Of a DNA stretch of 64,000 bases, positions 43,643 through 52,308 are shown piece by piece. Position 1 is the stretch's first letter; each line of letters begins with the position of its first letter. The stretch is taken from the NCBI GenBank assembly GCA_016711265.1, contig JADJTI010000006.1, positions 744,001-808,000 of the forward strand, read 5' to 3'. The notes under the pieces were generated by a model. That model was not told the DNA's origin and made no database searches. It saw nothing but the letters and a program-made list of their open reading frames with translations. The DNA comes from Austwickia sp. GTDB taxonomy: Bacteria; Actinomycetota; Actinomycetes; Actinomycetales; Dermatophilaceae. The translations under genes and the position numbers were made by a program.

Positions 43643-44135
43643 CCACCGCGACGGCCTTGAAGGCCTCGCCCAAGACCAGGTCGACCGAGGCGTCAGCCCG
43701 GGTGTCGCGCACCCCTCGCGCTCCGGGAACGCGCAGGAGTACGGCTGTCGCCTCCTCCACGCCGGTCTTGCCGAAGCGGACCTCGCCCACCCCGGGGATC
43801 GTCTTCTGCAGCGGGTCGTTGGTCACCGACGCGGTGCGGAAACCTTGATCCGTCAAGGCCTTGGCGGTCGTCCTGGCCAGCCCGTTGCGCTCGGTGGCGT
43901 TGTAGACATTCACCACCACATCGGTGGGGAGGGCGGGCTGCACCTTTGAGCAGGTCTTGGCCACGTTGTTCGTCGGGGCGGGCGCCGATTGCGCGCCGAA
44001 CCAGCCCTGGTGATACGACAGGGCGATCACGAACGCGACGACGAGCAGGGCCGACAGCACCGACAGAGTGATCGCCGCGCGACGGCGGGCCCGCCGCGAG
44101 GCGGCCGACCGCCCGGACTCCCGGACGTAGGTCAT
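43614..44135 (-). CDS. LytR C-terminal (LytR_C) domain membrane protein
   Basis: 173 residues. Basic N-terminus, one TM helix (AITLSVLSALLVVAFVIALS, about 21-40), then an extracytoplasmic LytR_C domain (VVVNVYNATERNGLARTTAKALTDQGF, VRFGKTGVEEATAVLLRVPG). The domain is typically found alone or behind LCP proteins in actinobacteria and is linked to the cell envelope; activity is unknown. ATG 44135 is preceded by GGGGGGTGAACG. It lies 71 bp downstream of the gene at 44207 on the same strand. Confidence 0.85.
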   Translation of the reverse strand: MTYVRESGRSAASRRARRRAAITLSVLSALLVVAFVIALSYHQGWFGAQSAPAPTNNVAKTCSKVQPALPTDVVVNVYNATERNGLARTTAKALTDQGFRTASVTNDPLQKTIPGVGEVRFGKTGVEEATAVLLRVPGARGVRDTRADASVDLVLGEAFKAVAVVKGAPKACP

Positions 44136-44206
44136 CGTTCACCCCCCTGGCCAGACGACAATGCGATCGCCCGGCCGGCCGCCAGCCTCCCCGGGTGGGG
44201 AGAAAC

Positions 44207-44527
44207 TCACGCCCCGGACCGCGGGGGGTCCAGGTCGAGGTCCAGGACTCGGGCATGAAGCACGGGCCGCTGGGCGAGCGCCGCGCGAAGCGCCCGGTGG
44301 AGACCGTCTTCCAGGTACATCGTGCCCTGCCATTGCACCACGTGGGCGAACAGATCGCCGTAAAAAGTGGAATCGTCGGCCAGTACATTGCCCAGATCCA
44401 GGTGTCGCTTGGTGGTTACCAGCTCATCGAGCGCGACGATCCGCGGAGTCACCCCTGACCACTGCTTGACGGAATGCACGCCATGATCGGGGTAGGGGCG
44501 GGTTTCGCCCACGGACTTGAAGACCAC
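44207..44527 (-). CDS. Conserved actinobacterial protein (VapB-like label, orphan)
   Basis: 106 residues: VGETRPYPDHGV, VTPRIVALDELVTTKRHLDL, DDSTFYGDLFAHVVQWQGTMYLEDGLHRALRAAL. This well-conserved protein regularly accompanies LytR_C genes in actinobacteria and is often auto-labelled a VapB-family antitoxin. No PIN-domain toxin is adjacent, so I do not call a toxin-antitoxin pair. GTG 44527 is 6 nt after GATAAT (44534-44539, minus strand), one of the best -10 boxes of the window, indicating a leaderless mRNA. Confidence 0.7.
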   Translation of the reverse strand: MVFKSVGETRPYPDHGVHSVKQWSGVTPRIVALDELVTTKRHLDLGNVLADDSTFYGDLFAHVVQWQGTMYLEDGLHRALRAALAQRPVLHARVLDLDLDPPRSGA

Positions 44528-44787
44528 GGCACCATTATCTCAAGACGCTCCTGGGAGCCGGCCGAGACCTGCCTGGGCGCGGCCCCCATGGACCGCACAG
44601 CCCCCATGGACCGCATGGTCCGGGCAACGAGCCCTCGCGCCTGGATGTCGTCACCACCCGGTACGTCGATCCGGTCCGGTTCTCGGACCAGAAACCGCAC
44701 CGGAGTGCCGCGCGAGCAGCGCTATGTCACAACGCGATCCAGAAGCCAGGCACCTGAGCATGGCGGACACGCCCTAGGCTCGAGGGC

Positions 44788-46350
44788 GTGAGCGAGACCT
44801 CCCGGAGTCAGTTGGCGGCCATCGCGGCCGGGTACGCCTTCGACGGCGCGGCGATGCACCTGGGTGCCGCCGTGACCGAGGGGGGCGCAGCGCACCCCGA
44901 AGCACCGGTGCGCCTGCCGCTCTCGGTCATGAACCGCCACGGCCTGGTGGCCGGCGCGACGGGCACCGGGAAGACGAAGACTCTCCAGCTGATGGCCGAG
45001 CAGCTGTCCGCGGGCGGCGTACCCGTCTTCCTCGCCGACATCAAGGGCGACCTGTCCGGCCTCGCAGTGCCGGGCACCGCCAACGACAGGATCGACGCGC
45101 GAGCCGCCGACGTGGGGCAGACCTGGGAGCCCAAGGGTTTCCCGGTTGAGCTGTACTCCCTGGGCGGACTCGGGGTCGGCGTCCCGATCCGGGCTACCGT
45201 GACCTCGTTCGGACCCACCTTGCTCGCCAAGGTGCTCGGGCTCAACGCCACCCAGGAGTCCAGTCTCGCCCTGGTGTTCCACTACGCCGACCAGCGCGGA
45301 TTGCCGTTGTTGGATGTCAAGGACCTGCAGGCGGTCGTCAAGCGCCTCACCTCCGCCGAGGGCAAGGCCGACCTCAAGGAACTGGGTGGCCTGTCCTCGT
45401 CCACCGCCGGGGTCATCCTGCGCGAGCTGATCGCCTTCTCCGCCCAGGGCGCCGACGTGTTCTTCGGCGAACCCGAGTTCGACACCGCGGCCCTGCTCCG
45501 GGTCGCTCCCGACGGCCTCGGGATGATCTCCTGCCTGGAGCTGCCCGCCGTACAGGACCGCCCGGCACTGTTCAGCACCTTTTTGATGTGGCTGCTGGCC
45601 GACCTCTTCCAGGACCTGCCCGAGGTCGGCGACCTGGACAAGCCCAAGCTGTGCTTCTTCTTCGACGAGGCCCACCTCCTGTTCCGCGACGCGAGCAAAG
45701 ACTTCATCGACTCGATCGAGCAGACCGTGCGGTTGATCCGCTCCAAGGGTGTCGGGGTCTTCTTCGTCACCCAGACCCCCAACGATGTGCCGCCGGGGGT
45801 GTTGGCCCAGCTCGGTAACCGCGTGCAGCACGCGCTGCGCGCCTTCACCCCGCAGGACGCGAAGGCGTTGAAGGCGACGGTGTCCACCTTCCCCAAGAGC
45901 GGGTACGACCTCGGCGAGTTGCTGACCCAGCTGGGCACCGGCGAGGCCGTGGTCACCGTGCTGTCCGAGCGTGGCGCACCCACCCCGGTCGCCTGGACCC
46001 GGATGCGCGCCCCGCAGTCGGCGATGGCCCCGGCAGACCCCGACGTCATGAATCGGCTCGTCGCCGAATCGGCGTTGATCGCGCAGTACGGGCAGGCGGT
46101 GGATCGGGAGTCGGCGTACGAGATGCTCACCGCCCGGTTGGTGGCGGCCTCGGCCGAGCAGGCCCGTGAGCAGGCAGCCGCGCAAGCCCCCGAGCCCGCG
46201 GCGCCCGCGGCGCCCGCGCCCGAACAGCCCGGCATCGTCGAGCAGGTGGTCCAGTCCAGCGCCTTCAAGTCGATGCTGCGCTCCGCGGGGACCACCATCG
46301 GGCGGGAGATCACCCGCAGCCTCTTCGGTACCGCGCGCAGGCGACGCTGA
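44788..46350 (+). CDS. HerA/YjgR-like DUF853 ATPase
   Basis: 520 residues. Walker A is AGATGTGKTKTLQLMAEQL near residue 55. ADIKGDLSGLAVPG and the Walker B-like KLCFFFDEAHLLFRDASKDF follow, with sensor residues in VFFVTQTPNDVPPGVLAQLG. This is the DUF853/YjgR subgroup of HerA-FtsK ATPases, whose cellular role is unknown. An Ala/Pro/Glu linker leads to a C-terminal IGREITRSLFGTARRRR, the typical family ending. GTG 44788 lies 7 nt after TAGGCT (44775-44780). It is followed after 10 bp by the BadF-type gene. Confidence 0.9.
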   Translation: MSETSRSQLAAIAAGYAFDGAAMHLGAAVTEGGAAHPEAPVRLPLSVMNRHGLVAGATGTGKTKTLQLMAEQLSAGGVPVFLADIKGDLSGLAVPGTANDRIDARAADVGQTWEPKGFPVELYSLGGLGVGVPIRATVTSFGPTLLAKVLGLNATQESSLALVFHYADQRGLPLLDVKDLQAVVKRLTSAEGKADLKELGGLSSSTAGVILRELIAFSAQGADVFFGEPEFDTAALLRVAPDGLGMISCLELPAVQDRPALFSTFLMWLLADLFQDLPEVGDLDKPKLCFFFDEAHLLFRDASKDFIDSIEQTVRLIRSKGVGVFFVTQTPNDVPPGVLAQLGNRVQHALRAFTPQDAKALKATVSTFPKSGYDLGELLTQLGTGEAVVTVLSERGAPTPVAWTRMRAPQSAMAPADPDVMNRLVAESALIAQYGQAVDRESAYEMLTARLVAASAEQAREQAAAQAPEPAAPAAPAPEQPGIVEQVVQSSAFKSMLRSAGTTIGREITRSLFGTARRRR

Positions 46351-46360
46351 GCGGAGGCTT

Positions 46361-47341
46361 GTGTCAAACACCGCGGACATTCTGATCACCGGAGTCGGAG
46401 CCAACGGGCTCACCGCCTGGCGGCGCGGTGACGGCGGCGGCCTGACCGGCGGAGACCTGGAGGTGCCGGGTGCCACGCTCGTCGGGCTCGCCGAGGACGC
46501 CTCCGGCGACGCCACCCGGCTGCTGGCCGCCGTGGATCCGTTGCTGTCCTCCGGAGCGAGCTCGCCCCGGGTGTGTGTCTGGGTCCTGCCGGCCGGGTAC
46601 CTGCTGGCAGGCCTCGACGGGCCCGGCGGAAGCCTGTTGCTGGAGCAGCTCCACGCGCAGGCGGGCCCGGCGACCACGGTCGTGGTGGCCGAACCGGTGG
46701 CCGCCCTGGTCGGTGCCCTCGGGGAGGTGGCCCCCGGAGTGGTGGTGGCCCTCGGCGCCGACGTGGTCATCCTCGCCACCGACTTCGACCAGGTATGGCG
46801 CCAGGTCGATGGCTGGGGGGTGACGGGCTTGTCGGGCCGGGGGTCGGGAGCCTGGATCGGGGGTGAGGGCCTGGCGGCCGCGCTCCGGGCCGCGGACGGC
46901 GTACCCGGCGGCTCTGCTGCCCTGTTGCGGGCGGCGACTGCGCGGTTCGGGCCGCAGGGCCGGTGGTCGATGTTGCTCACGTCCCCGGACGCTGCGGCTA
47001 CGTTGACCGGGTTCGCTGCCGTGGTCGGTGATGTCGCGGCCGATGATCCGGTGGCCGAGCAGATCTGTCGGGCAGCCGCGGAACACCTGGCCGACAGCGT
47101 GCAGGCGGCTCGGCGGGACCTGCCGCACCTGCCGGTCTGCGCGGTCGGTGGCCTGCTGTTCGTGGACGCCGTCCGGGTGTCGTTGGCCTCCTCGCTCGGC
47201 AAGCGGCGGATCTTCCTGTCCCCCGCCCTGGGTGGGGTGGGGGAGGGTGGCCGGATCATGGCGGACTACGTGGCCGCTCGGCGCGCGTTGCCGCACCGGC
47301 CGCCGCTGGTCTGGCGCTCGGATCGGCGCGGGGTGCTCTGA
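46361..47341 (+). CDS. BadF/BadG/BcrA/BcrD-family ATPase (N-acetylglucosamine kinase-like)
   Basis: 326 residues, actin-like ATPase fold. VALGADVVILATDFDQVWRQ and DGWGVTGLSGRGSGAWIGGEGLAAALRA match the GSGAWIG core of the BadF/NAGK family, and PVCAVGGLLFVDAV is the C-terminal adenosine segment. The N-terminal phosphate-1 motif, usually DGGGTKT, is degraded to ITGVGANGLTAW, so kinase activity is doubtful. GTG 46361 follows GGAGG. Despite the family name it has no shown link to benzoyl-CoA metabolism or to the cluster at 12-23 kb. Confidence 0.7.
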   Translation: MSNTADILITGVGANGLTAWRRGDGGGLTGGDLEVPGATLVGLAEDASGDATRLLAAVDPLLSSGASSPRVCVWVLPAGYLLAGLDGPGGSLLLEQLHAQAGPATTVVVAEPVAALVGALGEVAPGVVVALGADVVILATDFDQVWRQVDGWGVTGLSGRGSGAWIGGEGLAAALRAADGVPGGSAALLRAATARFGPQGRWSMLLTSPDAAATLTGFAAVVGDVAADDPVAEQICRAAAEHLADSVQAARRDLPHLPVCAVGGLLFVDAVRVSLASSLGKRRIFLSPALGGVGEGGRIMADYVAARRALPHRPPLVWRSDRRGVL

Positions 47342-47463
47342 GATGGGGCGCTTGGAGTAGAGGTCTCTGCGCGCGCAGGCGGGCTTTGGGTAGGGATGGC
47401 ACGGACGGTGCGGCACCCGAACCCTGGCGACCCGGGTGCCGCCCACGTCACGCTCATCACGGC

Positions 47464-47553
47464 TGGCGGAGGATGCGGGATTTGAACCCGCGAGGGGTTT
47501 CATCCCCAACACGATTTCCAATCGTGCGCACTAGGCCACTATGCGAATCCTCC
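47464..47553 (-). tRNA. tRNA-Ser(GGA)
   Basis: On the minus strand: acceptor GGAGGAT/ATCCTCC, anticodon stem CACGA/TCGTG around TTGGAAA (GGA, plus-strand 47517-47519), variable arm, T-loop GGTTCAAATCC, encoded CCA (47464-47466). Confidence 0.95.
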
Positions 47554-47642
47554 GCCGCAGATGGTACCTGAGAGGGCCCGCAACCAGCGAATGAGCGCCA
47601 TGACTCAGCCGGACCTGCCCGAGCGCCACCCGGCGGGTAGGT

Positions 47643-47684
47643 GTTGGGGGATTCGCACCGGCGGCGCGGCGCCAATCCCCCAAC
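47643..47684. repeat. Inverted repeat between tRNA-Ser(GGA) and SRP RNA genes
   Basis: GTTGGGGGATT (47643-47653) and AATCCCCCAAC (47674-47684) form an 11-bp stem with a GC-rich 20-nt loop, in the divergent promoter region of the two RNA genes. Role unknown. Confidence 0.5.
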
Positions 47685-47763
47685 GCTTGGCGGGGTTCCG
47701 CGATCTGGGGCGACCGGGTCGCACGCTGGTCCCGAGCACCTGGCCGTGGCGTAGACTCGGACG

Positions 47764-47855
47764 CAGGCCCTCCGTGCGGTGGTACCTCGCTGAACTCCCC
47801 CAGGGCGGGAACGCAGCAAGGGTAGGTGAGCTCTTCCAGGTGCGCGGAGGGTCCC
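47764..47855 (+). ncRNA. ffs: Signal recognition particle RNA, small bacterial type
   Basis: The closing stem CCCTCCGTGC / GCGCGGAGGG encloses the SRP core: CCCAGGGCGGGAACGCAGCAAGGGTA carries the symmetric and asymmetric loops that bind Ffh (the canonical form has a GGAA tetraloop; here GGGAAC). A TAGACT box at 47752-47757 sets the start at about 47764. It sits just upstream of dnaX, the usual actinobacterial position. End points are accurate to a few bases. Confidence 0.9.
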
Positions 47856-48130
47856 TTCATGCCCTGGGCCCGGGTGGGTGACGACGGCGACAGCCCTCCG
47901 CAAGCCTCTCCACAGCCCTGCACAACGTCACCGCACCTGCCTCGGCAGGCTCGCCGCCCCTGCCGTGGGCGCCACGCGTGAAGCCGTCGTCGGACATCGT
48001 CCACGGGTACGTCGCGCACTGGGCTGACGCTGTCGGTGCAGGCGGTTAAGGTCGAAGCCGTGATCTTCCCCTGGCGCCCGGCACCCGGCCGACCCGCTGT
48101 CCCGGTGCGCCCTCCTTTGGGAGTTCTGGA

Positions 48131-50350
48131 ATGACCGCGGCGCTGTACCGCCGGTATCGGCCGCAGACTTTCGCCGACGTCATCGGCCAGGAGCATGTCA
48201 CCGAACCGCTCCGGCAGGCGCTGCGCTCGGGCAGGGTCGGTCACGCGTACCTGTTCAGCGGCCCACGCGGCTGCGGCAAGACCACCTCAGCACGCATCCT
48301 GGCGCGCTGCCTCAACTGCGAGCACGGGCCGACGGACCAGCCGTGCGGGCAGTGCCCATCGTGCGTGGCGCTGGCGCGAGGGGGACCCGGCTCGGTCGAC
48401 GTGATCGAGATCGACGCGGCCTCACACGGCGGCGTCGAGGACGCCCGCGACCTGCGGGAGAAGGCGTCGTACGGCCCGGCTCAGGCGCGCTTCAAGGTGT
48501 ACATCATCGACGAGGCCCACATGGTCACCCCGCAGGGCTTCAACGCCCTGCTGAAGATCGTGGAGGAGCCGCCGGAGCACGTGAAGTTCGTGTTCGCGAC
48601 GACCGAGCCGGAGAAGGTCATCGGCACGATCCGATCGCGGACCCACCACTACCCCTTCCGGCTGGTCCCGCCGACCCGGCTGACCGAATACCTGGAGGAG
48701 CTGTGCCGCGCCGAGGGAGTCGGGGTGGCGCCGGGGGTGCTCCCCTTCGTCGTGCGTGCCGGCGGGGGTTCGGTGCGGGACAGCCTCTCGGTGTTGGACC
48801 AGCTGATGGCCGGGTCCGGGCCGGAGGGGCTCACGTACGCCGGAGCCGCCGCCCTGCTGGGTTTCACCCCGGAGGAACTCCTCGACGCGACGGTCGAGGC
48901 GCTGGCGGCCGGGGACGGCGCCGCGGTATTTCGGCAGATCGACCGGGTCGTGGAGACCGGTCAGGATCCGCGGCGATTCGTCGAGGACCTGCTGGAGCGT
49001 TTCCGGGATTTGATCGTGATCTCGGCGCTGGGCGCGGACGCTCCGGGCGGCGCGTCGGCGATCCTGCGCGGCGTACCCGAGGGTCAGCTGGGCCGGATGC
49101 GTCAGCAGGCGTCCTCCTTCGGGCCCGGCCAGCTTTCTCACGCCGCCGACACGATCAACGCCGGCCTGACCGAGATGACCGGGGCCACCTCGCCCCGGCT
49201 GCACCTGGAACTGGTCTGCGCCCGGTTGCTGCTGCCCGCAGCGGCCGGTGAACGAGGGTACGCCGCGCGCCTGGACCGCGTGGAACGTCGCCTCGAGCTG
49301 GCCGGACCGGGTCCTGGGGGCGGGCAGCCCGGCCTGGCGGATCGGGCTCGATCCCACGACCCCGGGCCCGCCCCGGCACTCGCGCCAGCACCGTCGGCGT
49401 CCCCCGCTGAGCCGGTCCGTGAGCCGGCCCCCGAACGGGTCCGGGATCGGGCTCCCGAGCCGCAGGCCGCCGCCGCAGACCCGAGGCCGCCCGCATCCCG
49501 ACCGGTCGGCGCGCTGGACACCGAGGCCTTGCGCCGTAGCTGGCCGGATGTGCTGGCCAAGATCTTCACGATCCGCCGGGTCACCTGGACGTTCCTGTCC
49601 GAGCATGCCCAAGTGCTGGAGTACGACGGCCGCAGACTCGTGCTCGGCATCGCCACGGTCGGCCTGGCCAGCACTTTCCGTCAGGGACTGCACGCCGAGG
49701 TCGTGCGGCAGGCGCTGATCGACACGCTGGGTCTCGACGTCCGGGTGGAGGGCATCCCGCACGCTCCCGGGGACGCCTACGCCGGCGGTGAGCAGGCAGC
49801 CACGTCTTCGCCGCAGCCGACGGCGGCTCCGGCCCACGAGACGCACGAGGCGCACGAGAGGCACGAGGCCCACGAGGTGCGCGAGAGGCACGCGGCGCAC
49901 GCTCCGACGGCCGGAGACGTCCAGGCAACTCGGGCCCATGATGCCCAGGTGCAGCCGCCCGCGCCGCCGACCGTGCCCCCAGCCACCCCGGCTGCCACAG
50001 CGTCGCCCGCCGCGCAGGCCCGTGAGCAGGCCCGATCGTCGCGTTCCCGAGCGCGGTCGGCAGGGGGCGCGAGTCCGGCGCGGCGCGCTGGCACCCGCCA
50101 TGCCGCCGCAGATACCGGGGGCGCAGCAGCCCGCGCCGAGGATGACCCGGGCGATCCCGGTGCCCCTCCGCCACCGCCGGACCCCCTCGAGGCGCAGGGG
50201 CAGCCGCCGCAGGACTCGCGGCCCGCGGGCGCGGCCGCGGACGCCGACGTCAGCGTCGACGACGAGGACATCCAGGGGCTGGACCAGGTGGGCATGCCGG
50301 TCATCGCCAGCGTTCTGGGCGGCACCATCATCGAGGATCGGGCGGAATGA
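48131..50350 (+). CDS. dnaX: DNA polymerase III subunits gamma/tau
   Basis: 739 residues. The clamp-loader AAA+ module has Walker A SGPRGCGKTTSARILARCL, the Zn module CLNCEHGPTDQPCGQCPSC, Walker B VYIIDEAHMV and the SRC-like VIGTIRSRTHHY. Domain III runs to about residue 370. A Pro/Ala linker follows, then a conserved C-terminal region (about 455-550, LRRSWPDVLAKIFTIRRVTW). Next is a His/Glu-rich repeat (HETHEAHERHEAHEVRERHA, near residue 578), a Pro/Ala-rich low-complexity tract, and a C-terminal motif DEDIQGLDQVGMPVIASVLG that probably binds polymerase. GGGAG precedes the ATG. SRP RNA is upstream. No frameshift signal for a shorter gamma form was seen. Confidence 0.95.
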   Translation: MTAALYRRYRPQTFADVIGQEHVTEPLRQALRSGRVGHAYLFSGPRGCGKTTSARILARCLNCEHGPTDQPCGQCPSCVALARGGPGSVDVIEIDAASHGGVEDARDLREKASYGPAQARFKVYIIDEAHMVTPQGFNALLKIVEEPPEHVKFVFATTEPEKVIGTIRSRTHHYPFRLVPPTRLTEYLEELCRAEGVGVAPGVLPFVVRAGGGSVRDSLSVLDQLMAGSGPEGLTYAGAAALLGFTPEELLDATVEALAAGDGAAVFRQIDRVVETGQDPRRFVEDLLERFRDLIVISALGADAPGGASAILRGVPEGQLGRMRQQASSFGPGQLSHAADTINAGLTEMTGATSPRLHLELVCARLLLPAAAGERGYAARLDRVERRLELAGPGPGGGQPGLADRARSHDPGPAPALAPAPSASPAEPVREPAPERVRDRAPEPQAAAADPRPPASRPVGALDTEALRRSWPDVLAKIFTIRRVTWTFLSEHAQVLEYDGRRLVLGIATVGLASTFRQGLHAEVVRQALIDTLGLDVRVEGIPHAPGDAYAGGEQAATSSPQPTAAPAHETHEAHERHEAHEVRERHAAHAPTAGDVQATRAHDAQVQPPAPPTVPPATPAATASPAAQAREQARSSRSRARSAGGASPARRAGTRHAAADTGGAAARAEDDPGDPGAPPPPPDPLEAQGQPPQDSRPAGAAADADVSVDDEDIQGLDQVGMPVIASVLGGTIIEDRAE

Positions 50351-50357
50351 GCACTGG

Positions 50358-51017
50358 ATGTATCGTCTGACGCATACAATGGCAGGGCCCTGGCTGCATC
50401 TGATGTTCCGCCCGACCGTCATCGGTAGGGAGCACATCCCGATGACGGGCCCGGTCATCCTGGCAAGCAACCACCAATCCTTCTTCGACTCCCTGGTGAT
50501 CCCTCTGGTCTGTCCCCGCCGGGTCGCCTTCCTGGCCAAGGCGGAGTACTTCAACGGCACCGGGATGCGTGGGGCCCTGAACCGCCTCGTCTTCACCGGG
50601 ACCGGGATGATCCCGGTCGACCGCGACGACACCCGGGCTGGCCGCCGATCCTTGGAGCTGGCCCTGGATCTGCTGGCCAGCGGCGGCGCGTTCGGGATCT
50701 ACCCCGAGGGAACCCGGTCCCGGGACGGGCGTCTTTACCGCGGCCACACCGGCCTCGGGCACCTCGTGCTGGAGTCAGGCGCTCCCGTCGTACCGGTGGC
50801 GGTGAGCGGAACCCAGCACATCCAACCCCCCGGGGCACGGCACATTCGGCCCGCCAAGGTGCGGGTCGAGTTCGGGGTGCCGATGTGCTTCAGCAGCCTG
50901 GGCGCGACGGCGCCTGGTAAGGCCCGACGGCAGATCGTCGACCAGGTCATGGACGCCATCGGGGGCATGTCGGGGCAGCCCCGCGCCGGGGTCTACAACC
51001 CCCGTCCGCCCGCCTGA
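50358..51017 (+). CDS. 1-acyl-sn-glycerol-3-phosphate acyltransferase-like (PlsC family)
   Basis: 219 residues. The acyltransferase box NHQSFFD (HX4D) is near residue 38. The second box is YPEGTRSRDG, with KAEYFNGTGMRGALNRLVF and VPVAVSGTQHIQPP around them. It transfers an acyl group to lysophosphatidate or a related lipid at the membrane. ATG 50358 is 7 bp after the dnaX stop, so it is probably cotranscribed. It takes the place normally held by ybaB/ebfC between dnaX and recR. Confidence 0.88.
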   Translation: MYRLTHTMAGPWLHLMFRPTVIGREHIPMTGPVILASNHQSFFDSLVIPLVCPRRVAFLAKAEYFNGTGMRGALNRLVFTGTGMIPVDRDDTRAGRRSLELALDLLASGGAFGIYPEGTRSRDGRLYRGHTGLGHLVLESGAPVVPVAVSGTQHIQPPGARHIRPAKVRVEFGVPMCFSSLGATAPGKARRQIVDQVMDAIGGMSGQPRAGVYNPRPPA

Positions 51018-51113
51018 CGTCCACGACGCTGTGCGCGGCGTGCCGGCCGACGCGCCACGTCGAGGGTGCCGCGCCGGTACCGGTTTGTCGGTGCCGCGTC
51101 GTACGCTGCACGA

Positions 51114-51719
51114 GTGTACGAAGGTGCGGTGCAGGACCTGATCGACGAGCTGGGGCGACTGCCCGGGGTCGGTCCGAAGTCTGCCCAGCGGATCGCCTTC
51201 CACATCCTGCAGGCCGAGGAGGTCGACGTCCGCCGACTGTCGGACGCGCTGATCCAGGTCAAGGAGCGGGTGCGGTTCTGCGTGCTGTGCGGCAACGTCT
51301 CCGAGGCCCAGCATTGCCGCATCTGCCTGGACCCCCGCCGCGAGCGGGCAGCGATCTGCGTGGTGGAAGAAGCCAAGGACGTCGTGGCCATCGAGCGGAC
51401 CCGCGAGTTCCGCGGTCGCTACCACGTGCTCGGCGGCGCGATCAGTCCCATCGACGGCATCGGACCCGCCGATCTGCGCATCACCGACTTGTTGACGCGG
51501 CTGGCCGACGGCGAGGTCACCGAGGTCATCATCGCCACCGATCCGAACCTGGAGGGCGAGGCCACCGCCACCTACCTGGCCCGGCTGCTGCTCACCCTCG
51601 ATGTCCGGGTCACCCGGCTGGCCTCCGGGCTGCCCGTGGGAGGCGACCTGGAGTACGCCGACGAGATCACCCTGGGACGAGCCTTCGAAGGGAGGCGTCT
51701 GCTCAATGCCGCACCGTGA
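51114..51719 (+). CDS. recR: Recombination protein RecR
   Basis: 201 residues. Helix-hairpin-helix LGRLPGVGPKSAQRIAFHIL, Zn finger CVLCGNVSEAQHCRIC, Toprim VVEEAKDVVAIE...YHVLGGAISPIDGIGP, and the C-terminal Walker B-like segment DPNLEGEATATYLARLL. It acts with RecO/RecF in loading RecA at gaps. GTG 51114 is 6 nt after TACGCT (51102-51107), so it can also be transcribed from its own leaderless promoter. It overlaps the next gene by 14 bp. Confidence 0.97.
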   Translation: MYEGAVQDLIDELGRLPGVGPKSAQRIAFHILQAEEVDVRRLSDALIQVKERVRFCVLCGNVSEAQHCRICLDPRRERAAICVVEEAKDVVAIERTREFRGRYHVLGGAISPIDGIGPADLRITDLLTRLADGEVTEVIIATDPNLEGEATATYLARLLLTLDVRVTRLASGLPVGGDLEYADEITLGRAFEGRRLLNAAP

Positions 51720-52278
51720 ACGGGTCGAGCCCGACTTGGAGGTCCTCAGCCACGAAACGGCTCAGGAGGCGCGCGCCTTCCTCACCGTCGTTCGAGGCAT
51801 TGCCGCCGGGGAGTCACCGCAGACGGCGCTGCCGGTGCTGTTGCTGGCGATTTCCCAGATCCTGGTGACCGGCGCCCGGCTGGGCGCGATCAGCGACGTG
51901 GTGCCGCGCAGCCGCTTCGAGCCCGACCTGGGATCTGATGAGGACGTGGTGGCCCTGCGCGACGGCTTGGCCAACCAGCTGATCGGCATCGACGATTACG
52001 CCGATGTGGTCGATCCGCTCACCACACCCGAGATGAGCGCCGGGCAGATCTCCGCCGACGTTGCCGACGTCGCGGAATCGCTGCTCCACGGCCTGCGGCA
52101 CCACGCCGACGGCGAGGTCACCGAGGCGCTGTGGTGGTGGCAGTTCAGCTACCTGAACTCCTGGGGCGCCAGCGCCGCCAGCGCTCTCAAGGCGTTGCAG
52201 TCGATCCTGTCGCACGTGCGTCTGGACGCCGACGAAGACGTCGTGGCAGAGGCGGAGTTCGACGCGCTGCACCGCTGA
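51706..52278 (+). CDS. DUF5063-domain protein
   Basis: 190 residues, acidic and helical (ETAQEARAFLTVVRGIAAGE, LLLAISQILVTGARLGAISD, ALWWWQFSYLNSWGASAASALKALQ). Its position directly behind recR is conserved in many actinobacteria. ATG 51706 is preceded by GAAGGGAGG inside recR. Function unknown; a role in recombination is a guess from context. Confidence 0.85.
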   Translation: MPHRERVEPDLEVLSHETAQEARAFLTVVRGIAAGESPQTALPVLLLAISQILVTGARLGAISDVVPRSRFEPDLGSDEDVVALRDGLANQLIGIDDYADVVDPLTTPEMSAGQISADVADVAESLLHGLRHHADGEVTEALWWWQFSYLNSWGASAASALKALQSILSHVRLDADEDVVAEAEFDALHR

Positions 52279-52308
52279 GCGCAGCGGCGACAGCGGCGAC
52301 AGCGGCGC

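Noticed and set aside
44207..44527. Toxin-antitoxin system (VapB-like)
   Set aside because: No toxin gene of the PIN family or other type adjoins it; the neighbour is a LytR_C protein, the usual partner in actinobacteria.
46361..47341. Benzoyl-CoA reductase ATPase subunit
   Set aside because: The BadF/BcrA family also includes sugar kinases; no reductase subunits are present, and its nucleotide motif is degraded.
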